Shown: positions 1 through 8,223, numbered from the stretch's first letter. The stretch is DNA of 64,000 bases from an uncultured bacterium (GCA_938002255.1 CALLAL010000007.1:16751-80750), one strand, 5' to 3'. The notes: generated from the letters alone by a model not told the origin. Numbers and translations: made by a program.

Positions 1-243
1 CTCTTTTAAACTTTTTTTAAGAACATGTCTGATGGAATTCCAGCGAAGAGTGCGGTCTATTTCCCTGATTTTTGAAGAATAAACATATCTCGCCGTATTG
101 AGATCTTCCTTAACCCGCTCCTGGGCCTCGGCTATGATTTGATTGGTGACGATAGAATTTACAAAGAGACTGGTCACCACTCCAATGAAGCAGGCAATAG
201 CGAAAAAGAGAAGGGCTACCTTAGTTTTGTTTGAAATTCTCAT
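1..243 (-). CDS. Membrane sensor protein, N-terminal fragment
   Basis: The first 81 codons of a gene reading leftward off the window edge. The start is the ATG whose complement lies at 241-243. Residues about 8-28 form one hydrophobic segment (a signal-anchor), followed by a charged helical stretch (motifs QERVKEDL and SKIREIDRTLRW). This is the usual beginning of a Cache/extracellular sensor domain in histidine kinases or chemoreceptors. No catalytic part is visible, so kinase, chemoreceptor and cyclase remain equally possible. It is divergently oriented from the carboxyltransferase gene. Confidence 0.6.
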   Translation of the reverse strand, partial: MRISNKTKVALLFFAIACFIGVVTSLFVNSIVTNQIIAEAQERVKEDLNTARYVYSSKIREIDRTLRWNSIRHVLKKSLKE

Positions 244-291
244 AGGTTATAGATTAAAAGAAAAAAATTGAAAAGTAAAGAAAAAAATCAC

Positions 292-320
292 TTGCTATTG
301 GGATATATTTCTGCTAAATA
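292..320 (+). promoter_or_regulatory. Candidate sigma-70 promoter of the carboxyltransferase gene
   Basis: TTGCTA, a 17-nt spacer, then TAAATA. The predicted transcript would start near 327 and leave a leader of about 50 nt before the ATG at 377. The call rests on hexamers and spacing only. Confidence 0.4.
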
Positions 321-376
321 TATGTGAAAAATTTCATAAGTAAAAGTCAACTATAAATTTAATGAAAGGAGAGCTT

Positions 377-1933
377 ATGGGAAAATTCGATGCAATCTAC
401 GACGACTATATGAAGAGGCGAAAAGCCATCATGGAAATGGGGGGCGAAAAAGAGATTGCGAAACGGCGGGAAAAAGGACAGACTAACGCACGGGAAAGGA
501 TTGACCTCCTCATGGACCCCGGAACATTTGTAGAAATCGGTCCTTTTATTAAACACCGTCAGACAGAATTCGGGATGAAAGAGAAATTGATTCCTGCCGA
601 AGGTGTGGTGACGGGCTATGGAAAGGTGAATGGAAGATATGTTGTCGTGGCGTCCGAAGACTTCACCGCTATGGCAGGAACGTTTGGAGAATATCATGGG
701 AAGAAGTTCGTATGGGCCTGTGACTTTGCTAAGGAAAAGGGATGGCCATTCGTTGGAATAAACGATTCAGGTGGAGCCCGTCTGCAGGAAGGTTTCGATA
801 CACTGGAGGCTTACGGATGGACTTTCCGCGCCCAGATTCTTGCCTCGGGGATCATTCCTCAAATCGCCTTACTCCTGGGTCCTTGCCTGGGGGGACAAGC
901 TTATCATCCCATTATGAATGACTTCCTCATCCAGAGCAAAAAGACCGGTTTCATGGGAATTGCCGGCCCTGCATTTGTTAAGACTCAAACCGGCGAGGAT
1001 ATCTCCCTTGAAGAACTGGCTGGGTGGCAAGCCCATGCGATTAAATCGGGAGGGACCCATGTGGTCGGAGAGGACGATAAGGAGTGTATCGAACTGGCGA
1101 GAAAACTCTTATCTTACTTTCCTTCAAACAATAAGGAGAAACCACCGAGAATCGAAACAGGGGATGATCCGAATCGAGTCATCCCCGAACTGGACGATTA
1201 TATTCCTGATCCACAGCTACGAGTCCCCTATGATATGTATCCTCTGATCAATAAAGTCGTGGACGCTGGAAGCTTCTTTGAGATTCATCGGTATTTTGCC
1301 CGCAATCTCATTGTGGGCTTTGCAAGGTTTAATGGGAGAGCAGCAGGCATTGTAGCCAACCAGCCCAAAGTCCTTATGGGTGGGCTCGATTATGATGCTG
1401 CTGATAAACTGGCTCGCTTTGTCCGTTTCTGCGATCTCTTTAACATCCCGCTTGTCACTTTCGTCGATTGCCCTGGATTCTGGATCGGTTCTCCCCAGGA
1501 GTGGAAAGGCATTCTCCGGCATGGAGCAAAAACCCTTTTTGCATGGGCTGAAGCAACGGTGCCTCTGATCTCCGTGGTCATTGGAAAATCTTACGCCGGA
1601 GCCCATTATGCGATGCTTGATAAAAGTATTGGAGCGGATCTCTGCTTTGCCTGGCCTACTGCCCGGATTAATATCGTGGGTGCGGACACGGCAGCAAGCG
1701 TCATCTATGCCAAAGAAATCAAGGCAGCCCCCAATCCAAAAGAAACAGCTAAAAAACTGATTGACGAATACCGGACAAAATTGGAGCACCCCTATCAAGC
1801 AGCCGAACGAGGATGCGTGGATGACGTCATCATGCCTCATGATACCAGGAAGTACATCTGTACCTCTCTGGATATCCTCGAGAACAAACAGGTCGCAAGG
1901 CCCTGGAAAAAATACTCCAATATCAACCTGTAA
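377..1933 (+). CDS. Acyl-CoA carboxylase, carboxyltransferase subunit (PccB/MmdA type)
   Basis: A 518-residue protein spanning the two crotonase-fold halves of a biotin-dependent carboxyltransferase. It would move a carboxyl group between biotin and an acyl-CoA in the cytoplasm. Visible hallmarks are the N-terminal KGQTNARERI segment, NDSGGARLQEG with GPCLGGQAYHP in the N half, and FVDCPGF plus IGKSYAGAHYAM in the C half; the length is typical. The ATG at 377 is chosen because AAAGGAG (365-371) lies just before it; an in-frame ATG at 362 sits upstream of that ribosome site. No biotin-carboxylase or biotin-carrier gene is nearby, so the substrate (propionyl-, methylmalonyl-, glutaconyl- or another acyl-CoA) cannot be fixed. 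A terminator follows. Confidence 0.9.
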   Translation: MGKFDAIYDDYMKRRKAIMEMGGEKEIAKRREKGQTNARERIDLLMDPGTFVEIGPFIKHRQTEFGMKEKLIPAEGVVTGYGKVNGRYVVVASEDFTAMAGTFGEYHGKKFVWACDFAKEKGWPFVGINDSGGARLQEGFDTLEAYGWTFRAQILASGIIPQIALLLGPCLGGQAYHPIMNDFLIQSKKTGFMGIAGPAFVKTQTGEDISLEELAGWQAHAIKSGGTHVVGEDDKECIELARKLLSYFPSNNKEKPPRIETGDDPNRVIPELDDYIPDPQLRVPYDMYPLINKVVDAGSFFEIHRYFARNLIVGFARFNGRAAGIVANQPKVLMGGLDYDAADKLARFVRFCDLFNIPLVTFVDCPGFWIGSPQEWKGILRHGAKTLFAWAEATVPLISVVIGKSYAGAHYAMLDKSIGADLCFAWPTARINIVGADTAASVIYAKEIKAAPNPKETAKKLIDEYRTKLEHPYQAAERGCVDDVIMPHDTRKYICTSLDILENKQVARPWKKYSNINL

Positions 1934-1961
1934 TCCTTGATGACATGAAAGGACAGCCAAG

Positions 1962-1995
1962 AAGGGGCCCTTTTTATCGGGCCCTTTCCTTTTCA
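1962..1995 (+). terminator. Rho-independent terminator
   Basis: A 9-bp stem, AAGGGGCCC with GGGCCCTTT (one G-T pair), around an 8-nt loop and followed by a T-rich run. It lies about 28 nt after the carboxyltransferase stop and before greA. Confidence 0.8.
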
Positions 1996-2067
1996 TCTCT
2001 GTTTGACCCGTTTGACAAAAGGGATGACGGTTGGCTATATTTATGGACGATTCAGGAGTTTCATGTT

Positions 2068-2535
2068 ATGCCGAGAATCCCAATCACCCGTAATGGATAC
2101 AACCAACTTCATAAAGAACTGGTCAACCTGAAAAAGGTCGTTCGCCCTCAAGTCATCAAAGCCATTGAAGAGGCTCGAGCTCACGGAGATTTAAGTGAAA
2201 ATGCCGAGTATGTAGCAGCAAAAGAACGGCAATCTTTTATTGAATCGAAGATTCGCGAGATCGAACAAAAGTTGGCTAATGCCGAGATCATGGATTCCCC
2301 GCAGTCCTCTGACGGAAAAGTGGGATTCGGCTCCACGGTAACTCTGGAAAATTGTGACAATGGTGAAAAAGTGACCTACCAGATTGTAGGACCCGATGAA
2401 TCCGATATTCCCTCTGGAAAAATCTCCATCGCCTCTCCTCTCGGAAAAGCCCTCATTGGTAAAGAGGTTGACGATGAAGTCATCGTTAAGACTCCAGGAG
2501 GTACCAAAAGGTACACCCTCCTAAAAATCGAATAA
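2068..2535 (+). CDS. greA: Transcript cleavage factor GreA
   Basis: A 155-residue protein with the GreA layout: an N-terminal antiparallel coiled coil (about residues 1-75, with the conserved ARAHGDLSENAEY tip motif that delivers the catalytic acidic residues to RNA polymerase) and a C-terminal FKBP-like domain (about 80-155, with SPLGKALIGK). It rescues backtracked RNA polymerase by stimulating transcript cleavage. The ATG at 2068 is preceded by CAGGAG at 2053-2058; longer in-frame readings lack family similarity. It is separated from the upstream gene by a terminator and from the next gene by a MITE. Confidence 0.95.
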   Translation: MPRIPITRNGYNQLHKELVNLKKVVRPQVIKAIEEARAHGDLSENAEYVAAKERQSFIESKIREIEQKLANAEIMDSPQSSDGKVGFGSTVTLENCDNGEKVTYQIVGPDESDIPSGKISIASPLGKALIGKEVDDEVIVKTPGGTKRYTLLKIE

Positions 2536-2544
2536 CCCTCGTTG

Positions 2545-2785
2545 ATCTCACCGTAACCCGTCAGTTATGGGGTGTTTTCGGTTTAAAAGGGTTGGAACGT
2601 TCCTTCTCCAAAACCTTGAAGAGCGGTTATAAAAGGTTATTTTCATCGAAGCCCTCATGCCTTTTGAATCGGATTTTTTTAAATCAGATTGGGTTGTTTG
2701 ATGAACAGAGGTTTCGCTTCAAGGTTTTTCCGAAGCAACCTCCCAACCCTTTTTTATTTCTTTAACTGAGGGATTACATCTCACC
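2545..2785 (-). mobile_element. IS66-type MITE, copy 1 (inverted), with 8-bp target duplication
   Basis: The element proper is 2553-2777. It begins GTAACCCGTCAGTTA and ends TAACTGAGGGATTAC, imperfect terminal inverted repeats of about 15 bp. It is flanked by the perfect direct repeat ATCTCACC at 2545-2552 and 2778-2785. It encodes no protein. Read on the minus strand it is highly similar to the copies at 23886 and 45383. GTAA ends and 8-bp duplications are the established hallmarks of the IS66 family, so mobilisation in trans by an IS66-type transposase is inferred. The interior folds into a structured RNA (see findings). It fills most of the greA-slp gap. Confidence 0.85.
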
Positions 2786-2796
2786 TTTCTCTCTTA

Positions 2797-2825
2797 TTGT
2801 CAAGTACAATTGAATGGGTTAGTAT
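2797..2825 (+). promoter_or_regulatory. Candidate promoter of the Slp-type lipoprotein gene
   Basis: TTGTCA, 17 nt, TAGTAT. The -35-like box begins 11 nt after the MITE target duplication. A start about 7 nt past the -10 box would put the ribosome site at the very 5' end of the message, which weakens the call. Confidence 0.35.
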
Positions 2826-2842
2826 TTAAGGGGGAGAATAAA

Positions 2843-3388
2843 ATGAACATTGGTCTTCGTTTCCTCTGCTTCTTATTTGTTTTGCTCTTGTCGGGTTGCG
2901 CCCATGTGATTTCGAAAGATTTGAGAACTAAAGCCGATCCATCTCTCACCCTGAGTCAGGTCCGTCAGGATCCCGAAGCCTTTAAAGGGAAGATGGTCCT
3001 TTGGGGAGGAGAGATTATTGAAACATTAAATCTGAAAGATGCGACCACTCAGATTGAGGTTTATCAAAAACCACTCGGGTGGAGAGGAGAGCCCCGGGGA
3101 GTTATAACCTCAGAGGGAAGGTTCTTGATCTTAACAGATCAATCTCTGGATCCTTATCTCTACCGGAGCGGAAGAAGGATCACGGTGGCGGGAGAAATTC
3201 TCGGAACCAAGGTTAAACCTCTGGGTGAAATGGACTATCATTACCCCCTAATTGCCAGCAAACAGATTCACCTCTGGCCAGAATACGTCTATGTTTATGA
3301 CCCCTATCCCTACTATTTTGATCCCTGGTGGTATTATGGTCCGAGATGGTATTGGGGAATCGGTTTCCACTACCATTATCGCCGGTAA
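2843..3388 (+). CDS. Slp-family outer-membrane lipoprotein
   Basis: A 181-residue protein with a signal peptide ending in the lipobox LLSGC, so it should be acylated at that cysteine and sorted to the outer membrane. The middle resembles the Slp/YeaY family (segments VRQDPEAFKGKMVLWGGEI and RITVAGEILG). The extreme C-terminus is very rich in tyrosine and tryptophan (for example DPYPYYFDPWWYY), which is common in this family. The ATG at 2843 follows GGGGAG at 2831-2836; an upstream in-frame ATG at 2810 lacks a ribosome site and would bury the signal peptide. Function of Slp proteins is poorly known; a stationary-phase or envelope role is family knowledge. It faces the convergent tungstate transporter operon. 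Confidence 0.8.
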   Translation: MNIGLRFLCFLFVLLLSGCAHVISKDLRTKADPSLTLSQVRQDPEAFKGKMVLWGGEIIETLNLKDATTQIEVYQKPLGWRGEPRGVITSEGRFLILTDQSLDPYLYRSGRRITVAGEILGTKVKPLGEMDYHYPLIASKQIHLWPEYVYVYDPYPYYFDPWWYYGPRWYWGIGFHYHYRR

Positions 3389-3437
3389 TCTCTTCTCTCT
3401 GGATCTCCGATCTTTTTAAATTCTGTCCTTTGGCGTT

Positions 3438-4532
3438 TTATCCTTTTTTGATAACCCTTACGGCAGTCGCTTTAAATGAGGCTTTAACCTCAATCCCCTC
3501 TGTGAGAGACAGGGTCTTCTGAGAAGGATGGGTAATGTAAGCCACCAGGGGAAACCCACAATCGAGATGAACTTTCTGATAAGGGCCTAATGGAACGATC
3601 CTTAGTATTCTCCCTGTAAAGACATTCCTTGCGCTTGTCTTCTCTTTAAGTGGAGAGGAAGATAAGGTCACGTCTTCCGGACGGATGCACAATACGACCG
3701 CCTCACCACAATCCACCTCACCTATGGCTTCAATTTCCTTTCCTGAAATGGAGGCCACAAAAGTTCCACCTTCTTTTCTAACCACTTTTCCTTTAAGCAT
3801 GGTTTCGATCCCTAAAAAAGAAGCAACAAATTCTGTGGCAGGGTCGTTCATCACTTCTTCAGGCGGACCCATTTGCTCGATCCTGCCCCGATTCATCACC
3901 GCCACCCGATCCGAGAGCCTCACCGCTTCTAACCGTTCATGAGTCGCAAAGAGGGTAGTTGTTTTGGTGTGAGACAGAACACTCTCTAGGTCCACTAAAA
4001 GGGAGTCACGTGTTGGGGGGTCGAGAGAGGCAAAAGGCTCATCAAGAAAAAGAAACTCCGGTTGAATAGCAAAGGCTCGGGCAAGATTCGTTCTTTGTGC
4101 CTCCCCCCCTGAAAGGGTTCGGGCAGAACGGTTTCTGAGGTGGCTTATTCCAAATCGTTCCAACTGTTCCATCACTCTTTCATGAATCTCATTTTTTTTG
4201 ATTCCTCTGATCTTTAATCCAGAAGCCACATTATTAAAAACGTCCGTTTGGAACAGGAGGGGTTCCTGAAAGACCATCGCCAGTTTTCTGCGGTATTCAA
4301 GGACGGATAGCTCCGTTCCAACTCGCTTCCCATTAAAAAATAGAGCTCCCTGAAAAGGAGTTATTAATAAAGAAAAGGTTTGCAATAAGGTGGTCTTACC
4401 TGCCCCGTTGGGACCAATCAGTGCCAGAGTTTCACCTTTTTCAATCTTCAGGGAGGGAATGTCTAAAAGCAGAGTCCCTTCCCTTTCTACCCTAAGATGG
4501 TTAGCCTCAAGAATGGGCAGGGTTGGGTTCAT
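3438..4532 (-). CDS. tupC: Tungstate/molybdate ABC transporter ATPase with TOBE domain
   Basis: A 364-residue protein. Residues 1 to about 235 form an ABC ATPase with Walker A GPNGAGKT (about 40-47), signature LSGGEAQR and Walker B FLFLDEP; the remainder (IRPEDVTLS, followed by a beta-rich tail) is a TOBE-type regulatory domain that binds oxyanions in ModC/WtpC relatives. It powers import through the adjacent permease, with an 11-nt gap between the two genes. The substrate assignment to tungstate follows from the TupA-type binding protein in the operon; molybdate, or both, cannot be excluded. Confidence 0.88.
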   Translation of the reverse strand: MNPTLPILEANHLRVEREGTLLLDIPSLKIEKGETLALIGPNGAGKTTLLQTFSLLITPFQGALFFNGKRVGTELSVLEYRRKLAMVFQEPLLFQTDVFNNVASGLKIRGIKKNEIHERVMEQLERFGISHLRNRSARTLSGGEAQRTNLARAFAIQPEFLFLDEPFASLDPPTRDSLLVDLESVLSHTKTTTLFATHERLEAVRLSDRVAVMNRGRIEQMGPPEEVMNDPATEFVASFLGIETMLKGKVVRKEGGTFVASISGKEIEAIGEVDCGEAVVLCIRPEDVTLSSSPLKEKTSARNVFTGRILRIVPLGPYQKVHLDCGFPLVAYITHPSQKTLSLTEGIEVKASFKATAVRVIKKG

Positions 4533-4543
4533 GGCTCATCCTT

Positions 4544-5242
4544 TTATCTGTTCTTTTCCTTTTGCTGAATAGTGGTGAGAATAAGATTGACCGTATAGGC
4601 AAGCATGAGGAGAATGACCCCTAACGCAATCGCCACATCAAAATTTCCTCGGCTGGTCTCCATCACCGTGGCGGTGGTTAGAACTCTGGTGTATCCCTTA
4701 ATATTTCCACCCACCATGATGGAAGCCCCGACTTCTGAAACAACCCCTCCAAACCCTGCCATGACTCCTGCCAGCAAAGGCAATCTGGCTTCTTTTATGA
4801 GAATCCAGACCATTTGAACTCGTGTTGCTCCAAGAGCAAGTATTTGAAGTCGGAGTTTATTCGGCAGTTGTTGTATGGCAGCCACGGTGATTCCCATGAT
4901 GATGGGGGTAGCAATGACAGCCTGAGCCAGAATCATTGCCATGGGAGTATAGAGAATACCAAGAAAGCCAAGGGGACCGTTCCTCCATAAAAAGATGGTT
5001 ACCAACAGCCCAACCACAACGGGCGGAAGTCCCATTCCCGTGTTGACCAGACTTACGACAAACCTCTTTCCAGGAAACTGGGTGAGAGCAATGAGGGTTC
5101 CTGTGGATATCCCCAGGAGAAGGCTGATCAACGTTGCTGTCCCTGAAACGCGCAGCGATAAAAGGGTGATTCCCATGACCTCCGGATCAAATGTTACGAG
5201 GAGATAGAAGGCCTTTTTGATTCCCTGAAAAATGAGATCCAT
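4544..5242 (-). CDS. tupB: Tungstate ABC transporter permease
   Basis: A 232-residue, highly hydrophobic inner-membrane protein with about five to six predicted membrane segments and the cytoplasmic EAA-like loop (LALGATRVQMVW...EARLPLLAG) that contacts the ATPase. Segments GGVVSEVGAS and GGNIKGYTR are typical of TupB/WtpB-type permeases. It sits between the binding-protein gene and the ATPase gene, 136 nt downstream of the former with a hairpin in the gap. Length matches the family. Confidence 0.88.
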   Translation of the reverse strand: MDLIFQGIKKAFYLLVTFDPEVMGITLLSLRVSGTATLISLLLGISTGTLIALTQFPGKRFVVSLVNTGMGLPPVVVGLLVTIFLWRNGPLGFLGILYTPMAMILAQAVIATPIIMGITVAAIQQLPNKLRLQILALGATRVQMVWILIKEARLPLLAGVMAGFGGVVSEVGASIMVGGNIKGYTRVLTTATVMETSRGNFDVAIALGVILLMLAYTVNLILTTIQQKEKNR

Positions 5243-5297
5243 TGATTAACCCTCAATTTAAAACCGAAAATCAAACTCCGAAACAAATCTTAAATTT

Positions 5298-5334
5298 CAA
5301 GGATCAAAACCCAACCTATCCGTTTTGAACCTTG
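5298..5334 (-). promoter_or_regulatory. Intercistronic hairpin between tupA and tupB
   Basis: Arms CAAGGATCAAAAC (5298-5310) and GTTTTGAACCTTG (5322-5334) pair at 12 of 13 positions around an 11-nt loop. No T-run of terminator length follows. Hairpins after binding-protein genes often stabilise the upstream message, giving more binding protein than permease; that role is inferred. Confidence 0.5.
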
Positions 5335-5378
5335 AGCCATTTCATCTTGTTTCGAGTTTCGAATGTGGTGCTTCAGGT

Positions 5379-6254
5379 TTATCTGCCCAGAATTTCTCTC
5401 TTCTTCCCGGTATCCGTAAAGAGCGGTGATCCGAACCGATTCGCTCCGAAGGTTTTGATGATTTCCTGGGCATCCTTTGACAACAAAAATTCAGAAAATG
5501 CCCTCGAACCGGCCGCATTTACCTTTCGCCATTTGATCGGGTTGATTTCAATGACATGGTAGGGATTAAGAAGTAAGGGATCTCCTTGAGCCAGAACCTT
5601 GAGCCTGAGATTTTTCTTTAAAGCCAGGTAAGTTCCGAGATCGGTCAGGGTATATCCCCTTTTTTCAGAGGCTACATTTAAAGTCTCACCCATCCCAAGC
5701 CCTGTCTGCTGATACCACTTCTCCCCTTCAGGGTTGATCCTTAAAAGGCTCCAGACCATCTTTTCTTTGGCATGGGTTCCGGAATGGTCCCCTCGTGACA
5801 AAAAAAGCCAGGAAGACAAAGCAATTTTTCTAAAGGCGTCCCTCGCCGATCTCATTCCCTGAATGTTTGCCGGATCTTCCATCGGACCCACGATCATAAA
5901 GTCATTTTCCATTACCCTTCTCCGATTGACCCCATTTCCCTCTCGCATTAATTGATTTTCGTCCTCAGGCGAATGGACTAAAAGCACATCTGCCTCTCCT
6001 TTGCGTCCCATGGCAATCGCCTGCCCTGAACCCACGGCAATGGTCTTTACAAAATAGCCTGTTCTCCTCTGAAAAATGGGGATCAAGAGATCCAGAAGTC
6101 CGCAGTCCTGAAGGCTGGTGGTGGTAGCAAGAATCACACTTCTCTGATCAGCTGAAACAAAAGTGGATGGAGATAGAAAAAACATAAGAAAACAGAACGC
6201 CCCGATCCATCGCCAGCAAACCCTCTTTTTCGTCTGTCTTAGACTATTAGGCAT
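5379..6254 (-). CDS. tupA: Tungstate-binding periplasmic protein (TupA/WtpA-like)
   Basis: A 291-residue secreted binding protein. After a signal peptide (MPNSLRQTKKR, hydrophobic stretch, SADQ) comes VILATTTSLQDCGLL, carrying the TTTS motif conserved in TupA tungstate-binding proteins. Further family segments are VGSGQAIAMGRKGEADVLLVHSPEDE and MVGP-like ENDFMIVGP. It captures the oxyanion and delivers it to the permease. The start at 6254 is chosen because the signal peptide begins there; it overlaps the regulator's stop codon by 8 nt and has a weak ribosome site, so translational coupling is likely. Longer in-frame starts at 6284 and 6380 lie inside the regulator gene. Confidence 0.9.
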   Translation of the reverse strand: MPNSLRQTKKRVCWRWIGAFCFLMFFLSPSTFVSADQRSVILATTTSLQDCGLLDLLIPIFQRRTGYFVKTIAVGSGQAIAMGRKGEADVLLVHSPEDENQLMREGNGVNRRRVMENDFMIVGPMEDPANIQGMRSARDAFRKIALSSWLFLSRGDHSGTHAKEKMVWSLLRINPEGEKWYQQTGLGMGETLNVASEKRGYTLTDLGTYLALKKNLRLKVLAQGDPLLLNPYHVIEINPIKWRKVNAAGSRAFSEFLLSKDAQEIIKTFGANRFGSPLFTDTGKKREILGR

Positions 6255-7158
6255 AAAGGATTTTACCGGATTGTTTAAAATCATACCCCCCCAGCCGTTC
6301 CACTTTGCTCCGAAACTCTGAAGAACCGAGAATATCGATAAAGGCTTGAGTCCTCCTGTCAAAAAAGGTCGTTTGATCAAGGATCATATCAAACCGCTCC
6401 CGGGTGATCGGGATAAAAGAAAGTCCAAACAGTTTGGAGATCGCAAGGGTGGCCATTCCCACGTCTGCTTCCTTCGAAAGGATTGAGAGGCCCACTTCAA
6501 AATGGGTGTATACCTCTTTTTCATAACCGGATATCTTTGAAGGAGAAATCTTTTGTTCTTTAAGATGGTAATCCAGTAACACCCTGGTACCTGCCCCTTT
6601 CTGGCGGTTTATGAATTGGATGTCTCTTCGAAGGAGGTCTCCAAATCCTCTAATACCCAAAGGATTCCCGGGAGCCATGATAAATCCGAGATCCCGTTCA
6701 AAGAGATTGACCACCACCGGCTTTATATTTGAAAGATAGATGGGGAGAAAGGGAATGTTATAATCTCCGCTGTTTGGATCAAAAAGATGGGACCAGGCAA
6801 TATCTGTATAACCCATATTTAGAGCCCTTAATCCATCTGTACTACCGGTATTCGCAGAAAAAATATAGAATTCCGGGTGAGACTCTCTCATTGTCGTATG
6901 GAGCATGTCCAGGATGGGATCATTGCTACCGGAGGCGAGGAGGGCCCCTTCCATCTTTCTGCCTTTCTGCCTCGCCTCTTTTAGACCTGTTCTGGCATTT
7001 GATTCAATCCATTCATCGATTATTTTTTTTGGGAAGACCCATTTCCCGGTGATCCTGGTCGATGGGATTCGTTTGGATTTGATCAACGAGTAAACCTGTT
7101 TTTCATGAATCCCGAGATAAGCGGCAATCTCTTTGGTATTCATCATTTCACTGGACAT
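6247..7158 (-). CDS. HTH regulator with periplasmic-binding-like effector domain
   Basis: A 303-residue one-component regulator. Residues about 5-50 form an excisionase/MerR-type helix-turn-helix (KEIAAYLGIHEKQVYSLIKS, then GKWVFPKKIIDEWI). From about 75 to the end there is a type-2 periplasmic-binding-like domain (ASGSNDPILDML, NRQKGAGTRVLLDYHL, EADVGMATLAIS), as in COG1910-type molybdate-binding domains fused to DNA-binding heads. It should sense tungstate or molybdate in the cytoplasm and control this operon, of which it is the first gene. AGGAGAGG stands just upstream of the ATG at 7158. The phased repeats upstream are candidate binding sites. Confidence 0.85.
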   Translation of the reverse strand: MSSEMMNTKEIAAYLGIHEKQVYSLIKSKRIPSTRITGKWVFPKKIIDEWIESNARTGLKEARQKGRKMEGALLASGSNDPILDMLHTTMRESHPEFYIFSANTGSTDGLRALNMGYTDIAWSHLFDPNSGDYNIPFLPIYLSNIKPVVVNLFERDLGFIMAPGNPLGIRGFGDLLRRDIQFINRQKGAGTRVLLDYHLKEQKISPSKISGYEKEVYTHFEVGLSILSKEADVGMATLAISKLFGLSFIPITRERFDMILDQTTFFDRRTQAFIDILGSSEFRSKVERLGGYDFKQSGKILYA

Positions 7159-7185
7159 CGGTTTACCTCTCCTAAGTAAAAAAAC

Positions 7186-7214
7186 AGGATAACCGATGAG
7201 CCAGCTAAAGTCAA
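7186..7214 (-). promoter_or_regulatory. Sigma-70 promoter of the tungstate operon
   Basis: On the minus strand TTGACT, a 17-nt spacer, TATCCT. Transcription would begin near 7179, about 20 nt before the regulator ATG, with the ribosome site between. Confidence 0.7.
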
Positions 7215-7221
7215 GGAAAAC

Positions 7222-7267
7222 AATTACAAATAATTACCTAAAATTACTAATTTAAACTTAATATTAC
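7222..7267. promoter_or_regulatory. Helically phased AATTAC repeats upstream of the tungstate operon promoter
   Basis: AATTAC occurs at 7222, 7232 and 7242, and TATTAC at 7262. All are in register with a 10-bp period, immediately upstream of the -35 box at 7209-7214. Sites spaced by one helical turn suggest cooperative binding of a regulator (probably the operon's own) or an UP-like AT-rich activator region. The repeats are seen directly; the role is inferred. Confidence 0.55.
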
Positions 7268-7340
7268 TTTAATGAGTTTTTACTTGGGGAAGTGATATCC
7301 TTTTTGCAGAATAAGGAATTTAAAGGCAAGTATTCAAAGA

Positions 7341-7366
7341 AAAGGCGGCCCTTAAGGCCGCCCTTT
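7341..7366 (-). terminator. Rho-independent terminator after sod
   Basis: On the minus strand a GGGCGGCC-type stem pairs with GGCCGCC around a 5-nt loop and is followed by TTTTCTTT, 30 nt past the superoxide dismutase stop. Confidence 0.8.
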
Positions 7367-7395
7367 ATCTTTGATCTGGATTTTCGAAATAGGAT

Positions 7396-7974
7396 TTATT
7401 TCAACCGTCCTTCGACAGCCTCCCATTTGATGTTTTTGAAAAAGGCTGCAATATAATCTGCCCTTTTTAATCCATAGTCAATCATAAAGGCATGTTCGAA
7501 GACGTCAAGGATTAATAGTGGATTGCAACCCGCCGGATGACCGACATCATGCTCATTAATCCACTGGTTAAATAATGTTCCGCCCACTGGATCCTGATAA
7601 AGAATAGCCCAACCAATGCCTCGCATCGTGCCGACCCCTTTAAAATCAGCCTCCCAGTTTTCATAGGAGCCAAACGCCTCAACCAACTTCTTTCCGAGCT
7701 TCCCATCTTTGGTAAAAGCTCCCTTTCCGCCAAGGTTTTCAAAGTAGAGTTCATGGAGTCTCATCCCATTGAATTCCCAACCCAGTCGACGTTTCAATTC
7801 AGCATATTCTGGAGTCCCGATCTTTCCACCCTTTGCCATCTCGGCGAGGGTGTCAAGAAGTTTATTCGAATTGGTAACATAGCCCTGATAAAGAGTGAAA
7901 TGATTTTTGAGAAGAGTTTCGCTAAAGCCTTCCATGCCGATGAGATGATTGTAATCCTTCGCAGTATAAGCCAT
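7396..7974 (-). CDS. Iron/manganese superoxide dismutase
   Basis: A 192-residue Fe/Mn-SOD; it converts superoxide to oxygen and hydrogen peroxide in the cytoplasm. The four metal ligands can be assigned by position: His in LLKNHFTLY, His in MRLHELYFENLGG, and Asp plus His in DVFEHAFMIDYG. The segments around them are divergent: NHFTLYQ replaces the usual HH-containing helix, and DVFEHAF replaces DVWEHAY. The strong ribosome site AGAAAGGAGG fixes the start at 7974, 39 nt inside the longest reading. It is a monocistronic gene with its own promoter and terminator. Metal preference cannot be read reliably. In an otherwise anaerobic gene set it fits oxygen-tolerance duty. Confidence 0.9.
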   Translation of the reverse strand: MAYTAKDYNHLIGMEGFSETLLKNHFTLYQGYVTNSNKLLDTLAEMAKGGKIGTPEYAELKRRLGWEFNGMRLHELYFENLGGKGAFTKDGKLGKKLVEAFGSYENWEADFKGVGTMRGIGWAILYQDPVGGTLFNQWINEHDVGHPAGCNPLLILDVFEHAFMIDYGLKRADYIAAFFKNIKWEAVEGRLK

Positions 7975-8008
7975 ACCCGAATCCTCCTTTCTGAAGTTTA
8001 TATACTTA

Positions 8009-8036
8009 ATCATAACAGGAAAAACCTTAGTTTCAA
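8009..8036 (-). promoter_or_regulatory. Candidate sod promoter
   Basis: On the minus strand TTGAAA, 16 nt, TATGAT. The predicted start near 8002 leaves a short leader holding the strong ribosome site before the ATG at 7974. Confidence 0.55.
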
Positions 8037-8195
8037 GTCAGAATACGGACTTTTTGACCCTGGCTTTTTTATCTCTTTCTTCCCGAAAGCTCATCGGAAG
8101 TTTCGTTTTGAGTTGGGAGTGGAGTTGGACGATTCGTAAGATATCAGCAAGATCTTCTTGTCGCTTGATTTTCGGTCAGGTCTGACCCAGCATCC

Positions 8196-8223
8196 TTGAC
8201 AAATAATAAAGCATGATTATTTT
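8196..8223 (+). promoter_or_regulatory. Candidate hsp20 promoter
   Basis: A consensus TTGACA at 8196-8201, then TATTTT after 16 nt in an AT-rich stretch, about 45 nt before the hsp20 ATG. No CIRCE-type inverted repeat was found. The rest of the 7975-8269 gap shows nothing else I can name. Confidence 0.4.

Noticed and set aside
1217..1996. Long open frame (about 259 codons) on the minus strand
   Set aside because: It lies antisense to the carboxyltransferase gene, has no family similarity and no ribosome site; it is a shadow of a real gene.
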